A stretch of DNA of 64,000 bases from Candidatus Dactylopiibacterium carminicum (GCF_014736495.1 NZ_MDUX01000013.1:1-64000), one strand, 5' to 3'; counted from the stretch's first letter, positions 32,205 through 42,330 are shown. Translations and numbers: made by a program. The notes: generated from the sequence alone by a model not told the origin.

Positions 32205-33698
32205 TCAGCCCTTGGCGTTACTTGTCAGCGGGACGTTTTCGTCAATCGCTTCTAGTCTGGCGGTGAACCAGAATGTCGCGCCGTTGCCAGGGGCGGAGTC
32301 GACGCCGACTTCACCTCCCATGGCTTCGGCGAGCTGCTTGACGATGGAAAGTCCGAGGCCGCTGCCCGAACGACGATGACTGTCTGGCGTGGCGACCTGA
32401 ACGAAAGGTTCGAACAGCTGGGCCACCTTGTCGGCATCGATGCCGATTCCGGTATCGGTCACGGAAAAGGCGACGCAGTTGTTGGCTTGCATGACGTCCA
32501 GATGGATGTTGCCAGCGTCGGTGAATTTGATCGCATTGCTGATGAGGTTTGTCAGCATCTGCATCAGACGTGGGCCGTCACCCAGCATTTGCGCGGAGAG
32601 GTCCGGGGCGATCCTGAAGCTCAGTCCCAGATTCTTGCTGCGAGCAAAATCTTCTTGCAGCGTGACGGTGTCTTCGACCAGTTGGTGCAGATCGAAGGGA
32701 GAGGACATCAGTTCCAGTTTGCCGGCTTCGATTTTCGCGAAGGCGAGAATGTCGTTGATGATCCCCAACAGCCACTGGCCAGCTTTCTGGACATTGAACG
32801 CATAACGGCGTTGTTTGTCTGTCAGATGGGTGCCCTGGAGCAGCTCGTTCATGCTCAGGATAGCGTGCATCGGCGTGCGAAGATCATGACTCATGGCCGC
32901 CAGGAAATCGGACTTCATGCGGTTGGCCTTGTCGGAAGCATCCCGCGCCAGGATCAGCTCCTTTTCGCGCTCCTCGATATTGCGTAGCAGCTGATTGAAT
33001 CCATTGACCAGTACCCCGAATTCGTCTTCGCGCTGTTCAGGTACGCGGACGGAATAATCCCCTGGATTGTCCCGCACATGGGACATGGCTGCGACCAGCG
33101 CATCGATCGGTTTGATCACGAAATGCTGCAGCAGTTTGTAGAGCAGAAGCAGGCTGAAACCAGCGACAAGCAGGCCGACAGAGCCTCCCAGCGCCATCGT
33201 GTGCGATATCGTTGCTTCGACCAGTGAACTTGGAAAACCGACGACACTGGTGGCCACCCGACTGCCGGCGGGATCATAGACCGGCATCAGTACGAGATAG
33301 TGGCCGTCCTCCGGTCGCTGTGCGACCAGCTCTCCGATTTGCAGGCTCTCTCCGAGCAAAGGGGTCTGCAGCCGGGTGCCGGTATGGCCGGGCCGGTTAT
33401 CGAACAGGACGATACCGTCCAGGCCGACGATCTGTGCGAAAGCCACGCCAGGATAGGCACGCACCGCTTCCTGGCATTGCTCTTCGAAGCCGACGATGTC
33501 GCCGACAGCAATACCGAGCCCCGCCAGTCGCTCAAGCTGGATTGCCAGGCTGCGCGCCACCGCGCTGGAGCGGGACTGCAGGGTTTCCACGTGATGAGAG
33601 ACATAGAGCCAGGTCGCCGTGATCGCGATGGAGGCCGTGGTGGCGAATGTCATGAGCGCTGCGCTCAGGATGATCTTGCTGCGCAGGCCGAACTTCAT
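32205..33698 (-). CDS. Membrane sensor histidine kinase
   Basis: A 497-residue transmitter kinase without receiver domain. Layout: first membrane helix about 10-32, a periplasmic sensor of about 130 residues, second helix about 168-190, HAMP about 190-245, then HisKA with phospho-His271 in SHDLRTP. A HATPase domain follows, with the N box NLISNAIKFTD, DTGIGI and the G box GSGLGLSIVKQL. It lies three bases after the binding-protein gene on the same strand, suggesting the two work as one sensory unit. No response regulator is adjacent, so the output is unknown. Confidence 0.88.
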   Translation of the reverse strand: MKFGLRSKIILSAALMTFATTASIAITATWLYVSHHVETLQSRSSAVARSLAIQLERLAGLGIAVGDIVGFEEQCQEAVRAYPGVAFAQIVGLDGIVLFDNRPGHTGTRLQTPLLGESLQIGELVAQRPEDGHYLVLMPVYDPAGSRVATSVVGFPSSLVEATISHTMALGGSVGLLVAGFSLLLLYKLLQHFVIKPIDALVAAMSHVRDNPGDYSVRVPEQREDEFGVLVNGFNQLLRNIEEREKELILARDASDKANRMKSDFLAAMSHDLRTPMHAILSMNELLQGTHLTDKQRRYAFNVQKAGQWLLGIINDILAFAKIEAGKLELMSSPFDLHQLVEDTVTLQEDFARSKNLGLSFRIAPDLSAQMLGDGPRLMQMLTNLISNAIKFTDAGNIHLDVMQANNCVAFSVTDTGIGIDADKVAQLFEPFVQVATPDSHRRSGSGLGLSIVKQLAEAMGGEVGVDSAPGNGATFWFTARLEAIDENVPLTSNAKG

Positions 33699-33701
33699 GA
33701 T

Positions 33702-34655
33702 CTATTTGGCCCATTCGAAATTCGTGACCACCGTGGCTGACAGCAGCACGGTCGAGCGGGGCGTGATACCGAGTTGGCGTGCGCGTGCCAGCTTGCCGGC
33801 AGCCAGCCCCTGCTCATGCCCGGAGACCACCACGCCAGCGAGCGTGCCGTGATACATGCGGTCTTCCCAAAAGGAAACATCAGGCAAGCGGGCATTCTCG
33901 ACGTACCAGCGCTGCAGCACCGGATAGGGAACATCAGCGCCTTTTTCATCCTTGAAATTGAAATTCCCCAGCATGAGGTTGGCATCCGCCTGATTGGGGT
34001 TCTCCAGGGCGATGTGCTGGAATTCCGCGAAAGTGATGGGTTGGGCAACGCCCGCCAGTTCCAGGTCCGGATGCTCGCGGAAAAGTATGCGGATGCGGCC
34101 GATGACCTGAGGCCAGTAAGCGGCATTGTCCGAGATGACCTGGATGCGTTTGACGCCTGGTTTCAGTGCTTGCAGAAGCCGAATGGTTTCCAGGATGTGT
34201 TCCCGTTCCAGGACCCCGGTAACGTTCTGCACGTTGTCCAGGCCATGGGCACTTGCAGTCTTGTTCACTCCGCTGAAGACGAATGGAATGCGGGTGTTGT
34301 AGAAGTGTCGGGCCACCATCTCAAGGGCGTCGTCATCCGAGGTGAATACCAGATCGGGATGCCAGCGCTCGACCAGTTCGCGCCCTTCACGTGCGGTCTG
34401 TGCCATTTCCGTGGGTGAGCTCTTGCGCTTGGTGTCGAGCTGATAGATCTTGTATTCGACCTTCACATCGCTGCCCAGGCCAGCTTTGAAACCATCAAGC
34501 TGGGCGTCCGTCCAGCGATAGGGTGAGTTGAAACTCATGATGTGCAGGATGCGGAACCCCTGCTGCGCTGGCTGGCTGGCATCCTGTGCGTACGTGGGGA
34601 CGGACGATGCGAACGGCAGGATGATCAGAACTGCAGCAAGGAACTGGCGGATCAC
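33702..34655 (-). CDS. Periplasmic ABC-type substrate-binding protein linked to a histidine kinase
   Basis: A 317-residue exported binding protein of the ABC_sub_bind (PF04392-like) family. It has a signal peptide of about 24 residues ending TYAQ, then two Rossmann-like lobes (ILHIMSFNSPYRWTDAQLDG; PDLVFTSDDDALEMVARHFYN; IPFVFSGVN). No permease or ATPase lies nearby. The immediate downstream neighbour is a histidine kinase, and by analogy with TorT/TorS-type pairs the protein may present a ligand to the kinase (inference). Ligand unknown. Confidence 0.78.
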   Translation of the reverse strand: MIRQFLAAVLIILPFASSVPTYAQDASQPAQQGFRILHIMSFNSPYRWTDAQLDGFKAGLGSDVKVEYKIYQLDTKRKSSPTEMAQTAREGRELVERWHPDLVFTSDDDALEMVARHFYNTRIPFVFSGVNKTASAHGLDNVQNVTGVLEREHILETIRLLQALKPGVKRIQVISDNAAYWPQVIGRIRILFREHPDLELAGVAQPITFAEFQHIALENPNQADANLMLGNFNFKDEKGADVPYPVLQRWYVENARLPDVSFWEDRMYHGTLAGVVVSGHEQGLAAGKLARARQLGITPRSTVLLSATVVTNFEWAK

Positions 34656-34812
34656 GTCAGAACTCCGGTGGTTGGTCGGTACTCAGAGCGCCTGCGGCAA
34701 CGAAGCCTTGCTCCTGTATGGCAAAGCCATGCACGGACAGGTCGCGGTGAGCGCCGCTTTGCTGCAGAATTGGCGTCCTTTTCCAGACCCAATGTGCCTT
34801 CAGGCTACCGTT

Positions 34813-35571
34813 ATGCAGACATCCGTTTCACACAACCTGCCCACAGATACGCTTGCGGAACTCGCACCGGAGGACGTCCAGCAGCAGGCCGCAAGGCTTG
34901 TGCAGGAAGCCTTTGGCGTAGCCTTGCGCCTTGCAACTTCTCAGGGCCTGCCGCGAGAAGAGGCGATCAACCGCCTGGCGGGCCATCTGCGGGAATGGAC
35001 GGCGTTGAGCAGCAGTGAGCAGACGCAGTTGCGCATGGCCATGCTGTTGGGAGGGCTGGATCAATGGGGGCTGGCCTACAGTCAGTTGCTCACCGCGACT
35101 GAGTTGGCGGGGGTGTCCATGTTGATCGGGGATTTACGCGCTGGCCTGGATCTTTCCGCCGAGGCCTTGTGCCAGCGTTTTCTGGATGGTTTGCGCGAGG
35201 ATGAGGCGAGTGCCCTGAGTTACAAGATCCTCTTGCGCCGGGAACTGCATCTGTCCTTGTGGCATGCACTGATTTCCTGCAATTCGCGCGAAGAGGCAGA
35301 ACCTGTCATGCGTCTGCTGGTAGGGATGTTGTTGGCCCTGGTGCAGGCGATGCCGCAGCTTGGCTGGCGCTTGATCGCCGATGCCATGGCCTCCATCCAG
35401 ATCCGTTGCTTGCAGCATGGGCTGGCGGTGGAAGGGCTTTCACGCGATCTGACGGAAGGCCTTTTCGCCTCATTGAGCGAAGCCTTGCCGGAGGCCGCTC
35501 GTGCCCAGGTCGTTGATCACGCTGCGGAGGCTGCACGTGCTTGGCGTGATGCTTCTCAGCCGAAGCATTGA
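34813..35571 (+). CDS. Hypothetical helical protein upstream of pgeF
   Basis: A 252-residue, alanine/leucine-rich protein with no signal peptide, predicted to be mostly alpha-helical (AARLVQEAFGVALRLATSQG; VMRLLVGMLLALVQAMPQLG). I do not recognise the family. I start it at the ATG at 34813; an ATG at 34792 would add seven residues, and neither has a strong ribosome site. The open frame back to 34528 overlaps the divergent binding-protein gene. The stop is 11 bases before the pgeF ATG, suggesting cotranscription. Confidence 0.6.
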   Translation: MQTSVSHNLPTDTLAELAPEDVQQQAARLVQEAFGVALRLATSQGLPREEAINRLAGHLREWTALSSSEQTQLRMAMLLGGLDQWGLAYSQLLTATELAGVSMLIGDLRAGLDLSAEALCQRFLDGLREDEASALSYKILLRRELHLSLWHALISCNSREEAEPVMRLLVGMLLALVQAMPQLGWRLIADAMASIQIRCLQHGLAVEGLSRDLTEGLFASLSEALPEAARAQVVDHAAEAARAWRDASQPKH

Positions 35572-35582
35572 GTGTGCGGATC

Positions 35583-36323
35583 ATGCCGGAGTCTCTGGAA
35601 TTGATTCTTCCTGATTGGCCGGCACCGCGCCATGTGCGAGCCTGCTTCAGTACGCGTGTCGGGGGCGTCAGCCAGGGCAGGTATGCCGCGCTGAACCTGG
35701 CGACGCATGTGGGTGATGATCCGCAATCGGTGCAACAGAACCGGGCCCGTCTGCAGGCCCATTTGCCAGCAGGCCCCTGTTGGCTTGAGCAGGTCCATGG
35801 AGCCACGGTGGTAGACGCTACGCATGCTGCCAATGGTGCGCGGGCCGACGGCGCGATATCACGTCAGGCGGGAGTGGTCTGTGCCGTCATGACCGCGGAT
35901 TGTCTGCCGGTGCTGTTCTGTACTGCCGATGGCCGTGCGGTGGGTGCCGCACACGCGGGTTGGCGCGGGTTGGCCGCTGGTGTGCTGGAAAACACACTGA
36001 CGGCGCTGCAGGCAGCGCCTACGGGCGTGATGGCCTGGTTGGGGCCGGCAATCAGCCAGACGGCATTCGAGGTCGGTACCGAAGTGCGAGAAGCTTTTGT
36101 TGGTCGTTTGCCAGCGGCCGCCGAAGCATTCGTGGCGACCGGCCCTGGCAAGTGGCATGCGGATCTGTACCTACTGGCGCGCCAACGCCTGCGTGCTGCG
36201 GGCGTCAGTCAGATCTTCGGTGGCGGTCTATGCACCTATTCAGACAGCAGGCGCTTCTTCTCTGCGCGTCGCGATGGCACGCAATCCGGCCGGATGGCTG
36301 GATTGGTCTGGATTGATGCGTAG
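35583..36323 (+). CDS. pgeF: Laccase-domain purine nucleoside phosphorylase-like protein
   Basis: YfiH/PgeF family, annotated as multicopper polyphenol oxidase in older records but shown to act on purine nucleosides or edit peptidoglycan stems. The 246-residue product has FSTRVGGVSQGRYAALNLATH, the conserved Cys/His sites in ADCLPVLFC and AAHAGWRGLAAGV, and CTYSDSRRFFSARRD near the end. The ATG at 35583 is preferred; the TTG at 35568 is also open. It converges with hisC. Confidence 0.9.
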   Translation: MPESLELILPDWPAPRHVRACFSTRVGGVSQGRYAALNLATHVGDDPQSVQQNRARLQAHLPAGPCWLEQVHGATVVDATHAANGARADGAISRQAGVVCAVMTADCLPVLFCTADGRAVGAAHAGWRGLAAGVLENTLTALQAAPTGVMAWLGPAISQTAFEVGTEVREAFVGRLPAAAEAFVATGPGKWHADLYLLARQRLRAAGVSQIFGGGLCTYSDSRRFFSARRDGTQSGRMAGLVWIDA

Positions 36324-36331
36324 ATCGACGC

Positions 36332-37396
36332 TCAGGCCGCCAGGATTTCAGTCAGCGCCTTGACCAGCAATTGGCATTCCGTGTCGGTGCCGATACTGAT
36401 GCGCAGGTACTGATCGATACGCGGCAGTTTGAAATGGCGCACGATGATGCTGCGCGTGCGCAGGGCTGCAGCGAGCTCGGCGGCATCCTGTTCAGGATGG
36501 CAGGCGAATATGAAGTTTGCCGCGGAGGGCAGAACTTCGAAGCCCTGCGCCTGCATCTGCCGGGTCAGCCATGCCCGGCTGTCCATCACTTTGCGGCGTG
36601 TTTCCTCGAACCAGTCGACATCGGCCATGGCCGCGCTAGCGCCAACGATAGCAAGCCGATCCAGCGGGTAGGAATTGAAGCTGTTCTTCACGCGTTCCAG
36701 ACCTTCGATGAGAGCAGGGTTGCCAATGGCATATCCTGCACGCAAACCAGCCAACGAACGGCTCTTGGACAGCGTCTGGATCACCAACAGGTTTGGGTAG
36801 CGTTGTGTCAATGCGACGGCGCTCTCGCCGCCGAAATCGATGTAGGCCTCGTCGACGACCACCACTAGGTCCTGCCTGGCGGCAACCAGGCGTTCAACTT
36901 CGCCCAGCGCCAGCAGGCGGGAAGTCGGTGCGTTCGGGTTGGCCAGGATGATGCCGCCCGCTTCGCGCTGCAGGTAGTCTTCCACGCGGATACTGAAATC
37001 CTCGCTCAGCGCGACCGTCTCGTACTGGATTCCGTACAGACCGCAGTAGACCGGATAGAAGCTGTAGGTGATGTCCGGGAACAGCAGGGGGCGTGAATGC
37101 TGGAGCAGGGCAAGGAATGCGTGGGCGAGGACTTCATCGGAGCCGTTGCCCACGAAGATGCACTGGCTGGGAACCCCGTGAAAGGCTGCCACAGCTTCAC
37201 GGAAACGATCCGCATTCGGATCGGGATAGAGGCGCAGCGAATCACCGGCCTCTGCTGCGATCGCCGAGAGAGCCTTGGGCGAGGGGCCGTAAGGGTTCTC
37301 GTTGGTGTTGAGTTTGACGAGGTTGGTGAGCTTGGGCTGCTCGCCTGGTACATAGGGGGTCAGGCGACGGACCGTGTCGCTCCAGTATCGGCTCAT
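36332..37396 (-). CDS. hisC: Histidinol-phosphate aminotransferase
   Basis: PLP aminotransferase of histidine synthesis. The 354-residue product has [32 protein letters not shown] and the PLP-lysine segment [18 protein letters not shown]. The frame extends upstream to 37456; I use the ATG at 37396 (MSRYWSDTV), which matches the family start. It is inverted relative to hisB-hisE, which start 161 bases away on the other strand. hisG and hisD, its usual partners, are not in the window. Confidence 0.93.
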   Translation of the reverse strand: MSRYWSDTVRRLTPYVPGEQPKLTNLVKLNTNENPYGPSPKALSAIAAEAGDSLRLYPDPNADRFREAVAAFHGVPSQCIFVGNGSDEVLAHAFLALLQHSRPLLFPDITYSFYPVYCGLYGIQYETVALSEDFSIRVEDYLQREAGGIILANPNAPTSRLLALGEVERLVAARQDLVVVVDEAYIDFGGESAVALTQRYPNLLVIQTLSKSRSLAGLRAGYAIGNPALIEGLERVKNSFNSYPLDRLAIVGASAAMADVDWFEETRRKVMDSRAWLTRQMQAQGFEVLPSAANFIFACHPEQDAAELAAALRTRSIIVRHFKLPRIDQYLRISIGTDTECQLLVKALTEILAA

Positions 37397-37482
37397 GGTA
37401 ATGCTCGGTATTCTGCTCGGGAAATGAGGTGCGGGAAATGCGGCCATCGTGCTCATTGGCTGGCGTCCGCGCTGTTCGCGGA

Positions 37483-37491
37483 TGCTATCAT
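37483..37491 (+). promoter_or_regulatory. Candidate extended -10 of hisB
   Basis: TGCTATCAT carries an extended -10 (TGn plus TATCAT) 66 bases before the hisB ATG. No clear -35 is seen, as is usual for extended -10 promoters. Confidence 0.4.
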
Positions 37492-37556
37492 AGGGCCGTG
37501 CCGCGGCCTTCTGGTGGGTGCTTTCTCCTTTTTCGACTTATTTTCCGAGTTCCGTC

Positions 37557-38144
37557 ATGCGGCAAGCCGAGATCTCTCGCAACACCTTGGAAACCCAGAT
37601 CAGCATCAGCTTGAATCTGGATGGCAGCGGGGTCGCCCAGCTTGATAGCGGGGTGCCCTTCCTGGATCACATGCTGGATCAGATTGCACGGCATGGTCTG
37701 GTCGATCTGAGTGTGAAAGCCAGGGGTGACCTGCATATCGATGCCCACCATACGGTGGAAGACATAGGTATCACCCTGGGACAGGCATTTGCGCGTGCGG
37801 TGGGCGACAAGAAGGGCGTGCGTCGCTATGGTCACGCTTATGTGCCACTGGATGAAGCCTTGTCGCGAGTGGTGATTGATCTTTCCGGGCGCCCCGGATT
37901 GATCTTCGACGTGACTTTCACTCGGGCGACGATCGGTGCTTTCGACGTGGATCTTGTGCGCGAATTCTTCCAAGGCTTCGTGAACCATGCCGGCGTGACG
38001 CTGCATATCGACAATCTGCGTGGCGAGAATGCTCACCATCAGTGCGAAACCGTGTTCAAGGCTTTTGGTCGTGCTTTGCGTGCCGCAGTCGAATTCGACG
38101 AGCGTGCCCTGGGGCAGATGCCTTCCACCAAAGGCTGCCTCTGA
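37557..38144 (+). CDS. hisB: Imidazoleglycerol-phosphate dehydratase
   Basis: Manganese enzyme of histidine synthesis. The 195-residue monofunctional form has the metal-binding segments [43 protein letters not shown] and [14 protein letters not shown], each with the expected His/Glu residues. The frame is open to 37518, but the ATG at 37557 (MRQAEISR) gives the normal length. First gene of hisBHAFIE. Confidence 0.96.
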   Translation: MRQAEISRNTLETQISISLNLDGSGVAQLDSGVPFLDHMLDQIARHGLVDLSVKARGDLHIDAHHTVEDIGITLGQAFARAVGDKKGVRRYGHAYVPLDEALSRVVIDLSGRPGLIFDVTFTRATIGAFDVDLVREFFQGFVNHAGVTLHIDNLRGENAHHQCETVFKAFGRALRAAVEFDERALGQMPSTKGCL

Positions 38145-38206
38145 TTTCGAGGCGGAGATTCCGTCCTTCGCGTCATCTCTCTTTTTCGATTTGCTCCGGT
38201 TCAAAC

Positions 38207-38842
38207 ATGAAGATTGTCGTTGTCGATTACGGCATGGGTAACCTGCGTTCGGTTGCCAAAGCCATCGAGAAGGTAGCGCCTGCCGGTGCCAGAGTGGAAA
38301 TCTCCGCTGAAGCCGGAAGGATCGCTGCCGCAGACCGCGTGGTGGTGCCGGGGCAGGGCGCCATGCATGACTGCATGCGCGAATTTCTGGCGCGCGATCT
38401 GCGCGAAACCGTACGGCAGGCAGCCCAGTCCAAACCTTTTCTGGGTATATGCGTAGGCATGCAGATGCTTTTCGAGCATAGTGAAGAGGGCGATACCCCC
38501 GGTTTGGGCTTCATTTCGGGGCGTGTTCGTCGGTTTGCTGACGGCATGAGCGGTCCTGATGGCGCCCGCCTGAAGGTGCCGCACATGGGCTGGAATGAAG
38601 TGCACGCCACCACAACACACCCTCTCTGGCAGGGAATTGCGCCGGACGCTAGGTTTTATTTCGTGCATAGCTATTACTGCCAGCCCGAGCACGGGGCGGC
38701 GACGGCTGCCACGACCGAGTACGGGCATCGCTTTACCTCGGCAGTAGCCCAAGCTAATATCTTTTCGGCCCAGTTTCACCCCGAGAAGAGCGCCGCCGCC
38801 GGGCTGCAGCTTCTGTCCAATTTCGTGACCTGGCAGCCCTGA
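38207..38842 (+). CDS. hisH: Imidazole glycerol phosphate synthase, glutaminase subunit
   Basis: Glutamine amidotransferase partner of HisF. The 211-residue product has [13 protein letters not shown], the nucleophile Cys in [13 protein letters not shown], and a His/Glu pair in AQFHPEKSA. The frame is open upstream inside hisB; the ATG at 38207 starts the family sequence. Located 62 bases after hisB. Confidence 0.96.
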   Translation: MKIVVVDYGMGNLRSVAKAIEKVAPAGARVEISAEAGRIAAADRVVVPGQGAMHDCMREFLARDLRETVRQAAQSKPFLGICVGMQMLFEHSEEGDTPGLGFISGRVRRFADGMSGPDGARLKVPHMGWNEVHATTTHPLWQGIAPDARFYFVHSYYCQPEHGAATAATTEYGHRFTSAVAQANIFSAQFHPEKSAAAGLQLLSNFVTWQP

Positions 38843-38910
38843 GCGAGAATTCCGCACGGCCTCCGGTCGTATCCTCGATTTCCCTGTATCAGCGCTTCAA
38901 TCTATCCATC

Positions 38911-39660
38911 ATGCTGCTCATTCCCGCGATCGATCTCAAGGACGGCTACTGCGTACGTCTGCGCCAAGGCGACATGGACGATGCAACCGTGTTTTCCGAA
39001 GACCCCCGCGCCATGGCACGCCACTGGCTCGACCAGGGCGCCCGCCGCCTGCATCTGGTGGACCTCAATGGTGCCATTGCCGGCAAGCCGAAAAACGAGG
39101 CCGTCATCAGGGCCATCCTGGATGAGGTCGGTGCCGAGATTCCGGTTCAGCTCGGCGGTGGCATCCGTGATCTGGATACCATCGAACGCTATCTGGATGC
39201 CGGGATCTCTTACATCATCATCGGTACTGCGGCGGTCAAGAATCCAGGCTTCCTGCATGACGCCTGCAGCGCTTTCCCGGGCAGCATCATCGTTGGTCTG
39301 GATGCCAAGGACGGCAAGGTGGCCGTGGATGGCTGGTCCAAGCTGACTGGGCATGATGTGGTCGATCTGGCGAAGAAATTCGAGGATTACGGCGTGGAGT
39401 CCGTGATCTACACCGATATCGGCCGTGACGGCATGTTGAGCGGGGTGAATATCGAAGCGACAGTGAAACTCGCCCAGTCCTTGCGTATTCCGGTGATCGC
39501 CAGTGGCGGCATCACCGATCTGACAGACATCGACGCTCTGTGCGAAGTCGAATCCGAAGGCGTGATCGGTGCCATCACTGGACGTGCCATCTACGAAGGT
39601 TCGCTGGACTTCGCTGCTGCGCAGGCGCGGGCCGATGCGCTCAACGGAGAGGCAGCCTGA
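38911..39660 (+). CDS. hisA: ProFAR isomerase
   Basis: TIM-barrel isomerase of histidine synthesis converting ProFAR to PRFAR. The 249-residue product begins [20 protein letters not shown] and contains the catalytic aspartates in PAIDLKDG and [12 protein letters not shown]. It is four bases ahead of hisF and 68 after hisH. Confidence 0.97.
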   Translation: MLLIPAIDLKDGYCVRLRQGDMDDATVFSEDPRAMARHWLDQGARRLHLVDLNGAIAGKPKNEAVIRAILDEVGAEIPVQLGGGIRDLDTIERYLDAGISYIIIGTAAVKNPGFLHDACSAFPGSIIVGLDAKDGKVAVDGWSKLTGHDVVDLAKKFEDYGVESVIYTDIGRDGMLSGVNIEATVKLAQSLRIPVIASGGITDLTDIDALCEVESEGVIGAITGRAIYEGSLDFAAAQARADALNGEAA

Positions 39661-39663
39661 GCG

Positions 39664-40422
39664 ATGTTGGCAAAACGCATCATTCCTTGCCTGGACGTGA
39701 CTGCCGGACGCGTGGTCAAGGGGGTCAATTTCCTGGAGCTTCGTGATGCTGGCGATCCGGTCGAGATCGCCCGTCGTTATGACGAGCAAGGCGCCGACGA
39801 GCTGACCTTTCTGGACATCACCGCCAGTTCCGACGAGCGCGACATCATTCTGCACATTGTCGAGCGGGTGGCCGAGCAGGTCTTCATCCCCCTGACGGTT
39901 GGCGGCGGTGTGCGCAGCGTGGCCGATGTCCGGCGCTTGCTCAATGCCGGTGCCGACAAAGTCAGCATGAACAGTGCGGCCGTGGTCAACCCTGATCTGG
40001 TGGCTGAAGCCTCTGCCAAGGTCGGCAACCAGTTCATCGTGGTGGCCATCGATGCCAAGCAGACTGCACCGGGGCAATGGGGGGTCTTCACGCACGGTGG
40101 CCGCAAGCCGACGGGGCTGGATGCCGTCGAATGGGCACGCAAGGTGGAATCGCTGGGGGCTGGCGAGATACTGCTCACCAGCATGGACCGCGATGGCACC
40201 AAGAGTGGTTTCGATCTGGCGCTGACGCGTGCCATCTCCGATGCGGTGAACATTCCCGTGATCGCCAGTGGCGGAGTTGGTAATCTGCAGCATCTGACCG
40301 ATGGCGTGATCGATGGCCGTGCAGATGCAGTGCTGGCTGCCAGCATCTTCCACTACGGCGAGTTCACCGTGCGCGAAGCCAAAGAATACATGCGCGCGCG
40401 TGGGGTTGAAGTACGCCTGTGA
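39664..40422 (+). CDS. hisF: Imidazole glycerol phosphate synthase, cyclase subunit
   Basis: TIM-barrel cyclase that uses ammonia from HisH to make IGP and AICAR. The 252-residue product starts [20 protein letters not shown], with catalytic Asp in PCLDV and [15 protein letters not shown]. Operon position is between hisA and hisI. Confidence 0.97.
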   Translation: MLAKRIIPCLDVTAGRVVKGVNFLELRDAGDPVEIARRYDEQGADELTFLDITASSDERDIILHIVERVAEQVFIPLTVGGGVRSVADVRRLLNAGADKVSMNSAAVVNPDLVAEASAKVGNQFIVVAIDAKQTAPGQWGVFTHGGRKPTGLDAVEWARKVESLGAGEILLTSMDRDGTKSGFDLALTRAISDAVNIPVIASGGVGNLQHLTDGVIDGRADAVLAASIFHYGEFTVREAKEYMRARGVEVRL

Positions 40423-40453
40423 GCCACTGAGGCTGCTGCCTGGAGTAGATGAG

Positions 40454-40855
40454 ATGAATGCCGGTACACGCTGGTTGAACGAAGTGGTCTGGGATGAGCA
40501 GGGATTGCTTCCTGCCATCGCCCAGGATGCCGATACGGGCGAGGTGCTGATGTTCGCCTGGATGAACCGCGAAGCGCTTGCGCTGACCGCCGAGCGCGGG
40601 GAAGCGGTGTACTGGTCCCGCTCGCGGCGCAAACTCTGGCACAAGGGCGAGGAATCGGGGCACATCCAGAAAGTCCGCGAGATCCGCATGGATTGCGATG
40701 GCGATGTGATCCTGCTGCGTGTGGAACAGGTGGGCGGTATCGCCTGTCACACTGGTCGGCGCAGCTGCTTCTTCCATAAACTGCTGGGTGAGGGAACCTG
40801 GGAGGAAGTCGAGCCTGTGCTCAAGGACCCTGCCCAGATCTACTCTCCCAAGTGA
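40454..40855 (+). CDS. hisI: Phosphoribosyl-AMP cyclohydrolase
   Basis: Zinc enzyme opening the adenine ring in histidine synthesis. The 133-residue monofunctional form has [29 protein letters not shown], the DCDGD metal motif and the cysteine motif [11 protein letters not shown]. The frame overlaps hisF upstream; the ATG at 40454 gives the family start. hisE follows as a separate gene. Confidence 0.95.
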   Translation: MNAGTRWLNEVVWDEQGLLPAIAQDADTGEVLMFAWMNREALALTAERGEAVYWSRSRRKLWHKGEESGHIQKVREIRMDCDGDVILLRVEQVGGIACHTGRRSCFFHKLLGEGTWEEVEPVLKDPAQIYSPK

Positions 40856-40871
40856 CTCCTTCAGGATTGAC

Positions 40872-41195
40872 ATGACTCAGATCGATATCCTGCAGCGTCT
40901 GGCGGCCACGCTGGCCCAGCGCAAGCAGGCCGCTCCCACCGCTTCCTATGTCTCGGGGCTGTATGCCAAGGGGACGGACGCCATTTGCAAGAAAGTGGCC
41001 GAAGAAGCGGCCGAAACCATCATGGCGGCCAAGGATGGTGGTGGCGAGCATCTGGTATACGAAGTGGCGGATCTGTGGTTTCACAGCATGATCCTGCTCA
41101 CGCATTTCGGACTTTCGCCCGAGGACGTGCTGCGCGAACTCGAACGTCGCGAAGGGGTTTCGGGCATCGAAGAAAAAAAGGCACGCCAAGCATGA
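40872..41195 (+). CDS. hisE: Phosphoribosyl-ATP pyrophosphatase
   Basis: Second step of histidine synthesis. The 107-residue helical product has [31 protein letters not shown] and [14 protein letters not shown], with the acidic metal-binding residues of the MazG-like fold. Its TGA overlaps the hinT ATG (ATGA), indicating coupling. Confidence 0.95.
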   Translation: MTQIDILQRLAATLAQRKQAAPTASYVSGLYAKGTDAICKKVAEEAAETIMAAKDGGGEHLVYEVADLWFHSMILLTHFGLSPEDVLRELERREGVSGIEEKKARQA

Positions 41196-41536
41196 GCGAT
41201 TGCATCTTCTGTCGTATCGCGCGGGGAGATCTTCCCAGCAACAAGGTCTATGAAGACGAAGAGTTCTTGGCGTTCAAGGATATCCACCCGCAGGCGCCGG
41301 TGCACATCCTGATCATCCCGAAAAAACATATCTCCACACTGGCGGAAGCCTCGGCGGAAGACGTTCCGCTGCTTGGCCGAATGCTGGAGCTGGCACCTCG
41401 CATTGCCAGGGAACATGGGGCTGAAGAGGGCTTCCGTACCATCATCAACACCGGTCGGCATGGTGGGCAGGAGGTGTATCATCTGCACCTCCATATCTTG
41501 GGCGGGCAGCCCTTGCCAGCCATGCTGAAGCACTGA
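41192..41536 (+). CDS. hinT: HIT-family nucleotide-binding protein
   Basis: Histidine-triad hydrolase of adenosine phosphoramidates. The 114-residue product starts [20 protein letters not shown] and ends with the triad HLHLHILGG. It is translationally coupled to hisE and is followed by tatA after 11 bases, a common betaproteobacterial order. Confidence 0.93.
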   Translation: MSDCIFCRIARGDLPSNKVYEDEEFLAFKDIHPQAPVHILIIPKKHISTLAEASAEDVPLLGRMLELAPRIAREHGAEEGFRTIINTGRHGGQEVYHLHLHILGGQPLPAMLKH

Positions 41537-41547
41537 GGAGATTACAC

Positions 41548-41757
41548 ATGGGTTCGTTTAGCATCTGGCACTGGCTGATTGTCCTGGTGATCGTTTTGCT
41601 GGTGTTTGGCACCAAGAAGCTGCGCAACATCGGTGAGGATCTGGGCGGCGCCGTGAAGGGTTTCAAGCAAGGCCTGAAGGAAGGCGCCGACGAGAAGCCC
41701 GTACAGCAGATCGCCTCCGATACCGTGGAAGGCGAGGCACGCGAGAAGAAGGATTGA
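41548..41757 (+). CDS. tatA: Twin-arginine translocase subunit TatA
   Basis: Pore-forming subunit of the Tat export system. The 69-residue product has one N-terminal membrane helix ([22 protein letters not shown]), the Gly hinge and an amphipathic helix ([15 protein letters not shown]), then a charged tail. GAGGAG precedes the ATG. A terminator-like hairpin follows before tatB. Confidence 0.95.
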   Translation: MGSFSIWHWLIVLVIVLLVFGTKKLRNIGEDLGGAVKGFKQGLKEGADEKPVQQIASDTVEGEAREKKD

Positions 41758-41776
41758 CCGGAACTCGTGCCTGAAG

Positions 41777-41810
41777 GGGGCGCATGCAGCGCCCCTTTAT
41801 TTTTGTTTTT
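41777..41810 (+). terminator. Terminator-like hairpin between tatA and tatB
   Basis: GGGGCGC (41777-41783) and GCGCCCC (41789-41795) pair perfectly around ATGCA, followed by TTTATTTTTGTTTTTT. It has the form of an intrinsic terminator inside the operon. Partial termination would give more TatA than TatB/TatC, matching the known excess of TatA in Tat complexes (inference). Confidence 0.75.
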
Positions 41811-41842
41811 TCGAGCGCTCGCAGCAAGCCGACAGGTAAGAC

Positions 41843-42325
41843 ATGTTTGACATTGGTTTCTCCGAGATCCTCGTCATCGGAATCGTCGCGCTGGTGGTTT
41901 TCGGCCCCGAGGAACTGCCGCGCGTGGCGCGTACCGCTGGCCATTGGCTGGGCAAGTTGCGGCGCTATGTGAGCGCCGTGAAGGCCGATATCGACCGCGA
42001 GATCGAAGCCGCCGAGCTGAAGACGCTGGTAGATGACGTGCAATCCTCCGCGCGCAAGTTGCAGGCTTCGCTTACGGAGCAGGCAAGCGCCTTCGAAGCC
42101 GAGCTGAGCAGGGAAGTGACTCCCGTGGCGGCAGAAGCCCGCGCCCTTGAACAGGAGATTCAGCAGTCTCTCCGTATCGATGAAGCAGCTCCTCAGGTCA
42201 TAGCGGAAACCTCTGTTCAGGACGTTCCTGTCGTGCCGGATACTCCGCCGGATGAGGTACAGGCGGAGTCCGACGATAAGCAACTCGATCTTTTTGCCGC
42301 CCCGGGCGAATTGCGCAAGGAGTAG
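41843..42325 (+). CDS. tatB: Twin-arginine translocase subunit TatB
   Basis: Receptor-complex subunit of Tat export. The 160-residue product has the N-terminal helix MFDIGFSEILVIGIVALVVF, the GPEELPRVART turn and a long amphipathic and charged region rich in Glu/Ala. It lies 85 bases after tatA, beyond the hairpin, and five bases before tatC. Confidence 0.95.
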   Translation: MFDIGFSEILVIGIVALVVFGPEELPRVARTAGHWLGKLRRYVSAVKADIDREIEAAELKTLVDDVQSSARKLQASLTEQASAFEAELSREVTPVAAEARALEQEIQQSLRIDEAAPQVIAETSVQDVPVVPDTPPDEVQAESDDKQLDLFAAPGELRKE

Positions 42326-42330
42326 TTCGC

